A DNA stretch of 6,012 nt, taken from positions 1-6,012 of the forward strand of contig JAIWOJ010000156.1 of the NCBI GenBank assembly GCA_020216965.1, in the 5' to 3' direction. The notes under the pieces were generated by a model. That model had not been told where the DNA came from. It saw only the letters and a program-made list of their open reading frames with translations, and searched no databases. Position numbers and translations under genes: made by a program. Of this stretch, positions 1 through 6,012 are shown piece after piece. Source of the DNA: Prosthecobacter sp. GTDB taxonomy: Bacteria > Verrucomicrobiota > Verrucomicrobiia > Verrucomicrobiales > Verrucomicrobiaceae. Position 1 is the first letter of the stretch. Every line of letters begins with the position of its first letter.

Positions 1-145
1 CACACACTCATTCTCTGCGTTTTCTGCGTCATCTGCGGTTCTCTTCTCTGAATTTAGGGTGAAATCATCTTCTAAAGGTCCCCGTCATCGGCGCATTCTT
101 GAGCCGACGAATCTCGGAATCCGGGGGAAACTCATTATCTGGTGG
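1..145. other. Non-coding region downstream of gyrA
   Basis: This stretch lies past the gyrA stop codon and runs to the window edge. Stop codons interrupt all frames on both strands in 1-85, so I see no gene. It contains the 9-nt repeat at 14-40. On the gyrA (minus) strand there is only a weak inverted repeat, TCGGC at 88-92 against GCCGA at 103-107 with a 10-nt loop, and no T-run follows it. I therefore do not call an intrinsic terminator, and gyrA transcription may end further downstream or by another mechanism. Confidence 0.7.
14..40. repeat. Three tandem copies of a 9-nt TCTGCGnnn repeat
   Basis: Three units occur at an exact 9-nt spacing: TCTGCGTTT (14-22), TCTGCGTCA (23-31) and TCTGCGGTT (32-40). 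The six-base core TCTGCG is identical in all three. On the minus strand the array reads AACCGCAGA, TGACGCAGA, AAACGCAGA. It sits in a non-coding stretch about 105 bp past the end of gyrA. From general knowledge, short tandem arrays with this CTGCG core are scattered between genes in many Verrucomicrobia, Planctomycetes and some other bacteria. Their function is unknown to me. Only this one array is visible here. Confidence 0.7.
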
Positions 146-2842
146 TTAATTCTGTTGGGCCGGGGACTCCGGCTGTGACTGGGGTTCAGCGACTTCTGGG
201 GACGTGGCTGTGGGCGTTTCGTCTTCGTCTGGGATGACCGTGGCGACGTCCTGGATGGTCTCGCCTTCGGAAAGGGACATGAGTTTGACCCCCTGAGCGT
301 TTCGTCCGCACTCTCGGATGTCTGCCACGCGGATCCGCACGCTCTGGCCACTGCTGGTCATGGGCATGAGTTCATCCGTCTCAGCGACCGCAAGGGCGGC
401 GACGACTTTACCGGTCTTTTCCGTGACGTTCATCGTGATGACACCTTTGCCACCACGGCTGGTCAGGCGATATTCTTCAAAGGAGGTGCGCTTGCCCAAG
501 CCATTTTCTGACACGACCAGCATCTGCTTGGCGAAATCGACGGCGGTGAGGCTGACCATAAAGTCACCATCCTCCAGGCGGATGCCACGGACGCCGATGC
601 TATTGCGGCCTACGGCGCGGATATCTTCTTCTTCGCAGCGGACGCACATGCCTTCGTGCGTGCTCATGCAGATTTGGCTCTTGCCGTCAGTGAGGATTAC
701 CTGGATCAGTTCATTGCCTTCTTCGATGTTGATGGCGTTGATGCCGTCTTTGCGGACGTTTTTGAAGTCCTCGAGGGCGGTTTTCTTCACGGTGCCGTCC
801 TTGGTGCCGAAGAGCACAAAGCGGTTTGGGCTCCACATTTCTTCATCGTCGGCCCCAGCAGCTTCCAGGCGCAGGATGGCCGCGATTTTTTCTTCGGGGA
901 AGCTGATGGTGTATTTCTGACCGTCTTTTTCCCGCTCCACCGTCATGGCTGGGCGGAGGTTGAGCACATTTTTGATGCTGCGGCCTTTGCCTGTGCGTGC
1001 GGCTTCAGGGAGCTGATACACACGCTCCACATACACGCGCCCGGTGTTGGTGAAGAACATCAGGTAATCGTGCGCGGAGGCGGTAAAGAGATGCTCAACA
1101 AAGTCGCCAACTTCATCGTCACCACTTGCTTCCCGTGTTTCCATGCCTTTGAGCCCTTTGCCGCCGCGCCCTTGCAGGCGGTATTCAGAGGCTAGGGTGC
1201 GTTTAATGTAACCACGGTGGGTGAGGGTGACGATGTAGGGCTTGTTGGCGATGAGGTCTTCGATGCGGATTTCGCCTTCTGCGGCCTCAATTTTGGTGAG
1301 CCGGGGGGTGCCGTATTTGGCGCGAATGGCTTGAAGCTCATCTTTGATGATGGTGAGCACGCGGATCTCACGAGCGAGGATGTCGAGGAAGTCCGTGATC
1401 TCGGCAAGCACACTGTCATACTCTGCCTTGACCTTATCCTGCTCCATGCCGGTGAGCTGGTAGAGGCGTAGCTCAAGGATGTGGTTCACCTGGACGTCGG
1501 TAAAGATGTAGCGGTCTCCGCGCACGGAAGGCTGGCTTCGGATGATGATGCCGAGGGAACGTGCTGTCTCTGTGCTGAAGTCAAATGCCTTGAGCCGCTG
1601 AAAGGCTTCTTCCCTATTCCGGGAGTCGCGGATGATTCTGATGAAGTCATCTAGATGGCCGATGGCACCGAGGAAGGCTTCCAGTTTTTCACTGCGTTCT
1701 TCGGCCTTTTTCAAGAGGTAACGGGTGCGGCGTAGCACGACCTCGCGCCGGTGTTCGATGTAGCAAGCGATGGCATCCTTCATGGACAGCACGCGCGGGC
1801 GGCGGTTGTCGATGGCTAGCATGTGGATGGCAAAGCTGGTCTCTAGTGAGGTGTGCTTGAAGAGGTTGTTCAGCACGACCTGGGCTCGGGCGTCTTTGCG
1901 GAGATCGACGACGACACGGGTGTTTTCGTCTGATTCGTCACGCACGCTGCTGATCTCAGGGAGAACCTTTTCTTGGGCTAGCTCAGCGATGCGTTCCACG
2001 AGGACGGCGCGGTTCACTCCATAGGGGATGGCGGTGATGATGATTTGCTCACGATTGCCATTTTCGGCAATTTCAGCATGACCGCGGATGCGGACGCTGC
2101 CGTGCCCGGTTTCAAAATACTCTCGAATGCCCTCGATGCCGTGAATGGTGCAGCCCGTGGGAAAGTCAGGGCCTGGGATGATGGCATTGAGTTGGGCTGT
2201 TGTGATGGCGGGGTTGTCGATCTGGGCACAGATGCCATCGACGATCTCCCCTAAATTATGCGGGGGCATGTTGGTCGCCATACCGACAGCGATGCCAGTG
2301 CCGCCATTGACGAGCAGTTGTGGGAAGGCGGAGGGCAGCACGGTGGGCTCGACGCGCGTCTCGTCATAGTTTGGCACCCAGTCCACGGTCTCCATGTCTA
2401 GGTCCGCGAGCATCATGCTGCCGAGGTGCGTCAGACGGGCCTCGGTGTAACGCATAGCTGCTGGCGGGTCGCCTTCGACAGAGCCGAAGTTTCCTTGGCC
2501 GTCCACGAGGGCCTCACGGATGCCCCACGGCTGGGCCATGTTGACGAGCGTGGGGTAGATGGCTTGGTCGCCGTGGGGGTGGTAATTGCCCATGGTCTCA
2601 CCGACGATCTTAGCGCATTTCAGATGCTTCTTGTTTGGTTGCACGCCAAGTTCATTCATGGCGTAGAGCAGGCGGCGCTGGGAGGGTTTGAGGCCATCAC
2701 GCACGTCTGGCAGAGCACGGGAGATGATGACGGACATGGAGTAGTCCAGGAAGGAGTTTTTCACTTCCTCGTCCACGTTGATGGGCCGCACGGCCTGGGG
2801 GCCGCCTTCGGGGGTGGGAATAGGCGCTGCGGGGTCTGACAT
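146..2842 (-). CDS. gyrA: DNA gyrase subunit A (type IIA topoisomerase, DNA-cleaving subunit)
   Basis: GyrA pairs with GyrB as an A2B2 enzyme that introduces negative supercoils using ATP. It cleaves both DNA strands through a covalent tyrosine link, in the cytoplasm on the nucleoid. I chose the ATG at 2842-2840, giving 898 residues beginning MSDPAAP, close to the family's usual length. The frame stays open to a GTG at 2875 (11 more residues), but GyrA proteins normally begin close before the INVDEEVKNSFLDYSMSVI block, here at 21. Seen: the winged-helix/tower cleavage core at about 30-510; catalytic Arg131-Tyr132 in AAMRYTE; the intercalating isoleucine Ile184 in GTGIAVGMATNMPPHN; a coiled-coil with dimer gate around 365-500; and a C-terminal beta-pinwheel from about 525 to 870 carrying a GyrA box, which favours gyrase over topoisomerase IV. 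The tail from 871 is acidic, then rich in Pro, Gln and Ser. Residues matching E. coli Ser83 and Asp87 are Gln93 and Pro97. No gyrB lies nearby and no strong ribosome binding site is visible. Confidence 0.95.
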   Translation of the reverse strand: MSDPAAPIPTPEGGPQAVRPINVDEEVKNSFLDYSMSVIISRALPDVRDGLKPSQRRLLYAMNELGVQPNKKHLKCAKIVGETMGNYHPHGDQAIYPTLVNMAQPWGIREALVDGQGNFGSVEGDPPAAMRYTEARLTHLGSMMLADLDMETVDWVPNYDETRVEPTVLPSAFPQLLVNGGTGIAVGMATNMPPHNLGEIVDGICAQIDNPAITTAQLNAIIPGPDFPTGCTIHGIEGIREYFETGHGSVRIRGHAEIAENGNREQIIITAIPYGVNRAVLVERIAELAQEKVLPEISSVRDESDENTRVVVDLRKDARAQVVLNNLFKHTSLETSFAIHMLAIDNRRPRVLSMKDAIACYIEHRREVVLRRTRYLLKKAEERSEKLEAFLGAIGHLDDFIRIIRDSRNREEAFQRLKAFDFSTETARSLGIIIRSQPSVRGDRYIFTDVQVNHILELRLYQLTGMEQDKVKAEYDSVLAEITDFLDILAREIRVLTIIKDELQAIRAKYGTPRLTKIEAAEGEIRIEDLIANKPYIVTLTHRGYIKRTLASEYRLQGRGGKGLKGMETREASGDDEVGDFVEHLFTASAHDYLMFFTNTGRVYVERVYQLPEAARTGKGRSIKNVLNLRPAMTVEREKDGQKYTISFPEEKIAAILRLEAAGADDEEMWSPNRFVLFGTKDGTVKKTALEDFKNVRKDGINAINIEEGNELIQVILTDGKSQICMSTHEGMCVRCEEEDIRAVGRNSIGVRGIRLEDGDFMVSLTAVDFAKQMLVVSENGLGKRTSFEEYRLTSRGGKGVITMNVTEKTGKVVAALAVAETDELMPMTSSGQSVRIRVADIRECGRNAQGVKLMSLSEGETIQDVATVIPDEDETPTATSPEVAEPQSQPESPAQQN
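1154..1174 (-). other. GyrA box coding segment (QGRGGKG)
   Basis: These bases encode residues 557-563 of GyrA, QGRGGKG, in the first blade of the C-terminal pinwheel. The family consensus is QRRGG(R/K)G, so the second position is Gly instead of Arg. In E. coli the box is needed for DNA wrapping and hence for negative supercoiling. A related RGGKG motif recurs at residues 796-800 in a later blade, as expected for a repeated-blade propeller. The match supports assignment to gyrase rather than ParC. Confidence 0.75.
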
Positions 2843-3093
2843 TGCAGGTTGGTATAGGGTAGAAAAACGCACCACTCAGGCTCTGGCAAGGGCGTCCAGA
2901 AAGCGCAGGGTAGGCTAGAATTTAGTGTGCTGAATCGCTGGGAAAAAGCCCGTCTGCAAGGCCGGATTTTGCAGCTTTTTTCCTGCCTGGGCGGTCACGG
3001 CAGCAGCCTGCGCCTCTAGGCGATCTGGCCGGGCGGATGGAATGGGCGTTGTTGGCGAGTTGCCGACGCATTTTTACGCCTTATGCTGGTGGG
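2843..3093. promoter_or_regulatory. Divergent intergenic region between gyrA and the NfeD-family gene
   Basis: About 250 bp separate the two divergent starts, so both promoters should lie here. No strong sigma-70 pair is visible for gyrA. On the minus strand TTGCCA (2889-2884) resembles a -35 box, but the best -10-like string, TATACC (2856-2851), is 27 bp further on, which is too far. For the NfeD gene, TTGCCG (3060-3065) and TATGCT (3082-3087) are 16 bp apart and each match four of six consensus bases. That pair would place the transcript start almost on the ATG at 3094, so the message could be leaderless. The region also holds a terminator-like hairpin (2941-2983) and a small inverted repeat, CGCCT-CT-AGGCG, at 3011-3022. 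Neither start has a convincing Shine-Dalgarno sequence. Confidence 0.5.
2941..2983 (+). terminator. Terminator-like hairpin with T-run upstream of the NfeD-family gene
   Basis: CTGCAA (2954-2959) pairs with TTGCAG (2969-2974) around a 9-nt loop, and C plus six T residues follow directly (2975-2981). An outer helix can extend it: GGAAAAAG (2941-2948) can pair with CTTTTTTCC (2975-2983), with one T bulged and CCCGT (2949-2953) left unpaired on the 5' side. The shape is that of an intrinsic terminator read on the plus strand. No plus-strand gene lies upstream to terminate, so it could block transcription antisense to gyrA or act as an attenuator for the NfeD-family gene. The stem is only six base pairs, so strength is uncertain. 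Confidence 0.4.
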
Positions 3094-4548
3094 ATGAACC
3101 TGCTGACTTCTGCCCTGACTGCGCTCGTGTTTTTTTCGTTGTCCAGTCTCCTCCCTGCTGCTGGCATGGGCGGTTATGCGGGGAAGGTGGTGGTGATTCC
3201 GGTGGGTGAGGAGGATTTGGTGGCCAGGGCTCGGTTTGAGTTTATGTCTCGCACCCTGGAGCGCTGTTCAGCAGAGGGTGCTGAGGCGGTGATTTTTGAG
3301 CTCGATACACCGGGGGGCCTGCTCTGGGACACGGTGGACCTGATGATGAATGACCTGCAAAAGCTGAAGCCGCGCAGCTTTGCTTTTGTGAACACACGCG
3401 CGCTTTCTGCCGGGGCGATGATTGCAGTCGCCACCGATGCGATTTACATGGCACCTACGAGCAGCGCGGGGGCGGCCTCGCCCGTCTATGGGAATGGGCA
3501 GGAGATGGGGGATGCGGAACGCGCCAAGATGAATAGCGCGACGATGAGCATGGCGCGGGCAGTGGCGAAGAGAAAGGGGCACAACCCGGCGGTGATCGAG
3601 GCGATGATCGACATGGGCAAGGAATTGCGCGTCGACGGCAAGCTGCTGGATGGGAAAAAAGAAATCCTCACGCTCGATGCGGAGCAGGCCGTGATGCTGC
3701 TGGATGGCAAGCCGCTCTTTGCCAAGGCGATCGTCAAGAGCATCGATGAGATCAAGCAGGCAGAGGGACTGAAAGGGCAGACCGTGGTCGCTGAGCCGAC
3801 TTTCTTTGAGGCGGTGGCCATTTGGGTGACGAAGTATGCAGCCATTTTGATCCTGATCGGAGTGGCTGGGGGCTACCTGGAGATGCAGACGCCTGGCTTT
3901 GGGCTGCCTGGGTTGGTTTCCGTGGCGGCTTTTGGGCTGTTTTTCTTTGGGCACTATGTGGCAGGCAGTCTAGTGGGGCAGGAGACTGCGGTGGCTGCGG
4001 CAGTTTTCGTCCTTGGCTGTATCTTGATCTTGCTGGAGCTGACCCTGCTGCCTGGGACGATGCTGCTGGGCATCATCGGCTTTTTCTTTGTGATGGCGGC
4101 TCTGGTGTACACGATGTCTGGCTGGGAGGTGTTACCCGCTACTGCTCCCACCAGCCCTGAGGCAACGGACGCGCCTGCGGTCAGCGCACCCCTTTTTGAC
4201 ATCTCGCGCTATGCTCTGGGGTTGCGAAATTTCGCCCTCGGCATCCTGGGCGCAGCGGCGGTGGTGTTGGCTGCGGCGCGTTACTTACCCGAGACGCGAC
4301 CTTTTCGCCGTTTGGTGCTAGACACGGCGGTCGGTGGCAGCCTGGAGTCCACCCCGGTGATGGAGGCCACGCGCCTAGTGAAGGTGGGGGATGCTGGGCT
4401 GGCGGTGAGCGCCATGCGCCCTTACGGCACCATTGAGGTCGCCGGTCGGCGGCTGGAGGCGGTGGCTGAGGGGGGCTATCTAGCTAGCGGGACAGCTCTG
4501 AGAGTGCGCGAGGTGGTAGGCGGCAAGATCATTGTTGAGGCGGTCTAG
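3094..4548 (+). CDS. NfeD-family membrane-bound serine protease (ClpP class, NfeD1b-like)
   Basis: Long NfeD proteins join a ClpP-fold Ser-Lys protease to membrane helices and a C-terminal OB-fold. The archaeal member PH1510 cleaves stomatin, and the family is linked to membrane quality control with SPFH proteins. The ATG at 3094 gives 484 residues with a hydrophobic signal segment at 3-24. An in-frame ATG at 3037 would add 19 residues including an Arg pair; it cannot be excluded, since neither start has a good ribosome binding site. Seen: protease domain about 31-230, with the strand KVVVIPVGE, the ELDTPGG motif (69-75), likely nucleophile Ser105 in ALSAG and likely general base Lys145 in ERAKMNS. 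Four hydrophobic helices follow at about 248-262, 271-290, 298-317 and 322-341, then a Pro/Ala/Thr-rich linker (348-366), a fifth helix (379-397), and an NfeD OB-fold (about 431-484) with the typical LAVSAMRPYGTIEVAGRR and AEGGYLASGT blocks. Both catalytic residues are present, so it is probably active. No SPFH/flotillin gene lies beside it in this window. Specific substrate unknown. Confidence 0.9.
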   Translation: MNLLTSALTALVFFSLSSLLPAAGMGGYAGKVVVIPVGEEDLVARARFEFMSRTLERCSAEGAEAVIFELDTPGGLLWDTVDLMMNDLQKLKPRSFAFVNTRALSAGAMIAVATDAIYMAPTSSAGAASPVYGNGQEMGDAERAKMNSATMSMARAVAKRKGHNPAVIEAMIDMGKELRVDGKLLDGKKEILTLDAEQAVMLLDGKPLFAKAIVKSIDEIKQAEGLKGQTVVAEPTFFEAVAIWVTKYAAILILIGVAGGYLEMQTPGFGLPGLVSVAAFGLFFFGHYVAGSLVGQETAVAAAVFVLGCILILLELTLLPGTMLLGIIGFFFVMAALVYTMSGWEVLPATAPTSPEATDAPAVSAPLFDISRYALGLRNFALGILGAAAVVLAAARYLPETRPFRRLVLDTAVGGSLESTPVMEATRLVKVGDAGLAVSAMRPYGTIEVAGRRLEAVAEGGYLASGTALRVREVVGGKIIVEAV

Positions 4549-4578
4549 CCATGGTTGCTTCACCGCCCAGGGATGGCT
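4547..4578. repeat. Inverted repeat spanning two convergent stop codons
   Basis: AGCCAT (4547-4552) is matched by its reverse complement ATGGCT (4573-4578) across a 20-nt loop. The structure covers the end of the NfeD-family gene and the last codons of the convergent membrane-protein gene, whose stop codons are only 11 bp apart. No T-run follows on either strand, so it is not a canonical intrinsic terminator. Six base pairs with a long loop can arise by chance, so any role in ending the two transcripts is speculative. Confidence 0.25.
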
Positions 4579-5924
4579 GCGATTTCGTTGATAAAGAGCC
4601 AGTTCCGCGTGATGAGGGCACAAACAAAGACCGCTAAAAAAAGTGTGACCGGCGTGGCGATGAAACGCCAGTGCTGTAAGGCCCGCTCAAGCCCAAGACC
4701 AGCAAGCACGACTACCAGTGGTGTCCACTGACTGGCATGGACGAGCAGGCGGTCTTCACTGCCATACCAGGAGACGGTGAGGACGCTCCAGGCCAGCGCA
4801 CTGATCAGGCCCAGGGCCAGTGGATCCATCTGGGCGCGCCAAACGATACCCGCTAAGGCCAATGCCAGCAGGAGCAGCCATCCAGCGCTGAGCCCGTGCT
4901 GGAGCCCGAGGCTGGACCACCGTGCCTCATTTAGCACAATACGGGATCTGCTCTTGTCTGGCACGGCTGTGAATTCAGCCGGTGCCACGATGTTGGAGAC
5001 AAAAATTTCCCGGGCGAGCAGGGGTGCCGTTTCCGCAGAGGCATGCCAATCACTGCGCAATGCCAGCACATCCTGCCAACTGCGGGGCAATGGGGCTGAG
5101 TGTGGGTAGAGCTGACGCTGCACGTTTGCCAAGGCAAAGGTCAGCGTGATGGCCCCTAGCACCGTCAGCAGTGGGCGAGCATGGAAGCTGCCAAACTGAG
5201 TTCGGTCTTGAGCGCAGCGTGTCAGCGCTAGGATCAAACAGGGAATCAGATTCCCGATAAAGCAACTGATGGCATAAACAGCAGCCAGCAGGTGCCACAC
5301 AGGGCGTGCTAGATTGCCACGGGCCGTCACTGCCGCCATGGCGGCTGCGCCTGTCCCAGCAAAAAGCCAGGTCTCCGGCAGCGGGGCCATGATCCAAGCA
5401 CAGGTCCCCGCTCCAAAGGCAGCTGCCAAGAGGACCGCCCGCAGGCCAGGCAAACCTGCCCACAACAGGGTATGATACACCATGACGACGGCGAGTGCGC
5501 CAGCCAAGCAGGTCAAAGTGGCGACACCATGCCGAGATGCTTCTACCCTGGGACGACCTAGCAGCTCCCATCCCTTCGTCAAAAGCTGGGTGGCAGGCTG
5601 GTGGATCAGTGTGAACGCTGGGTGCAGCGTGCTGATGCGGCTGTGATCACCACTGCGCTCGGTGGTCAGATCCTGGAAGACGCTGTGCGTCTGGGCTCCG
5701 AACAGAATGCCGTCACGGATGTAGATCGGCGTGTCCTGGAATTTCAGGTGGGCGGAGAAGAACAAGCTGTAGAATGCCGCCGCCAGCAGCGCTCCTAGCC
5801 CATGCCAGCGCTTGATGACTCTGGCCGTGGCATCCTCCTTCCGGCGTGCCCGTTGCTTTTCGGCATCATGGGTAGGTGCTCTAGCTGCCAGTCTTGGGGC
5901 GGCAGATGCTACGGCGGGGCTCAT
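4560..5924 (-). CDS. Polytopic membrane protein of unknown function, GT-C glycosyltransferase-like
   Basis: I do not recognise a named family. The 454-residue protein starts at the ATG at 5924-5922 with a basic, presumably cytoplasmic, tail of about 38 residues (a KQRARRK stretch, then VIKRW). About ten hydrophobic helices follow, near 41-58, 133-155, 161-180, 185-200, 208-236, 250-268, 345-362, 367-386, 397-415 and 421-438. Loop 60-130, between helices 1 and 2, holds Asp64, Asp71 and a LHPAFTLIHQP block; loop 270-340 is another long hydrophilic segment. A large first loop with acidic residues, an APLPETWLFAG motif after helix 3, and a late WYGSEDRLLVHASQW segment recall GT-C-type lipid-linked sugar transferases of the PMT/ArnT kind. 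This is inference from layout, not a clear domain match; a transporter or structural membrane protein is also possible. It is convergent with the NfeD-family gene and probably co-transcribed with the gene ending at 5943. No strong ribosome binding site is visible. Confidence 0.85.
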   Translation of the reverse strand: MSPAVASAAPRLAARAPTHDAEKQRARRKEDATARVIKRWHGLGALLAAAFYSLFFSAHLKFQDTPIYIRDGILFGAQTHSVFQDLTTERSGDHSRISTLHPAFTLIHQPATQLLTKGWELLGRPRVEASRHGVATLTCLAGALAVVMVYHTLLWAGLPGLRAVLLAAAFGAGTCAWIMAPLPETWLFAGTGAAAMAAVTARGNLARPVWHLLAAVYAISCFIGNLIPCLILALTRCAQDRTQFGSFHARPLLTVLGAITLTFALANVQRQLYPHSAPLPRSWQDVLALRSDWHASAETAPLLAREIFVSNIVAPAEFTAVPDKSRSRIVLNEARWSSLGLQHGLSAGWLLLLALALAGIVWRAQMDPLALGLISALAWSVLTVSWYGSEDRLLVHASQWTPLVVVLAGLGLERALQHWRFIATPVTLFLAVFVCALITRNWLFINEIAAIPGR

Positions 5925-5942
5925 GGGGTGCCGCTCTCAGGG

Positions 5943-6011
5943 TTAAAAGTATTTTTTGCTGAACAGCAGCCGCGCCAACTCCTGACGCCTCCTCTGCAGC
6001 TTTCGCAGCCT
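5943..6011 (-). CDS. 3' end of an upstream gene, product unknown (partial)
   Basis: One minus-strand frame entering from the window edge stays open for 22 codons and stops with TAA at 5945-5943. The visible residues are rich in Arg, Lys and Leu and end ELARLLFSKKYF, a typical charged helical C-terminus. The other two frames are also open here and run past the next gene's start codon, but one is Cys/Gly-rich and the other Ala-rich, so they look less protein-like. The stop lies 18 bp before the ATG of the membrane-protein gene on the same strand, which would fit an operon. Function cannot be inferred from so short a piece, and the reading itself is uncertain. Confidence 0.45.
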   Translation of the reverse strand, partial: RLRKLQRRRQELARLLFSKKYF

Positions 6012-6012
6012 C

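Noticed and set aside
14..40. CRISPR-like reading of the 9-nt repeats
   Set aside because: The units are far too short and there are no spacers between them, so this is a simple tandem repeat.
88..107. Possible gyrA terminator hairpin (TCGGC/GCCGA)
   Set aside because: The stem is only five base pairs with a 10-nt loop, and no T-run follows on the minus strand.
85..351. Minus-strand 88-codon open frame at the end of gyrA
   Set aside because: It is out of frame with gyrA, overlaps its 3' end, and has a low-complexity Ser/Pro/Arg composition typical of a frame-shifted reading.
318..2839. Several plus-strand open frames of 69 to 200 codons across the gyrA region
   Set aside because: They lie antisense to a strongly conserved gyrA reading frame, have no ribosome binding sites or recognisable domains, and are typical shadows in GC-rich DNA.
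2843..2875. Upstream GTG start for gyrA at 2875
   Set aside because: It adds 11 residues not expected in GyrA, has no clear ribosome binding site, and the ATG at 2842 gives a standard N-terminus.
3268..3954. Minus-strand 228-codon open frame opposite the NfeD-family gene
   Set aside because: The plus strand in this region encodes intact protease motifs. The antisense product is His/Arg/Pro-rich with no domain logic.
5050..5571. Minus-strand 173-codon open frame inside the membrane-protein gene
   Set aside because: It is a second frame on the same strand with Trp/Cys/Arg-rich sequence and no motif; the main frame has clear membrane-helix periodicity.
5948..5970. T-run next to a GCTG/CAGC inverted repeat upstream of the membrane-protein gene
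   Set aside because: On the plus strand the T-run precedes the stem, and on the minus strand A residues follow it, so it is not an intrinsic terminator in either direction.

Overview
The window looks like a chromosomal segment from a Gram-negative bacterium of the Verrucomicrobia/Planctomycetes side of the PVC group, with Verrucomicrobia more likely. This assignment is inference. It rests on the GyrA sequence around the active site (YHPHGDQAIYPTL and VEGDPPAAMRYTE), which from memory resembles PVC-group GyrA rather than proteobacterial or Gram-positive GyrA, on the fairly high GC content, and on a CTGCG-type 9-nt repeat of a kind dispersed between genes in such genomes. No database search was possible.

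Layout from left to right. Positions 1-145 are non-coding and carry three copies of a 9-nt repeat at 14-40. Positions 146-2842 (minus) hold a full-length gyrA, the DNA-cleaving subunit of DNA gyrase. Positions 2843-3093 are a head-to-head intergenic region with a terminator-like hairpin and weak promoter-like sequences. Positions 3094-4548 (plus) encode an NfeD-family membrane protein with a ClpP-class serine protease domain. Its stop codon lies 11 bp from that of a convergent gene at 4560-5924 (minus), which encodes a polytopic membrane protein of unknown function with a GT-C-like glycosyltransferase look. At the right edge, 5943-6011 (minus) is probably the 3' end of another gene, 18 bp upstream of the membrane-protein gene and likely co-transcribed with it.

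The genes do not form an obvious common pathway: a housekeeping topoisomerase subunit, a membrane quality-control protease and a probable envelope-associated membrane protein sit side by side. I see no mobile element, CRISPR array, tRNA, rRNA, defence system or clearly new system. The points most worth a second look are the GyrA quinolone-pocket residues (Gln and Pro instead of Ser and Asp), the terminator-like hairpin upstream of the NfeD gene where no upstream plus-strand gene exists, and the uncharacterised membrane protein.
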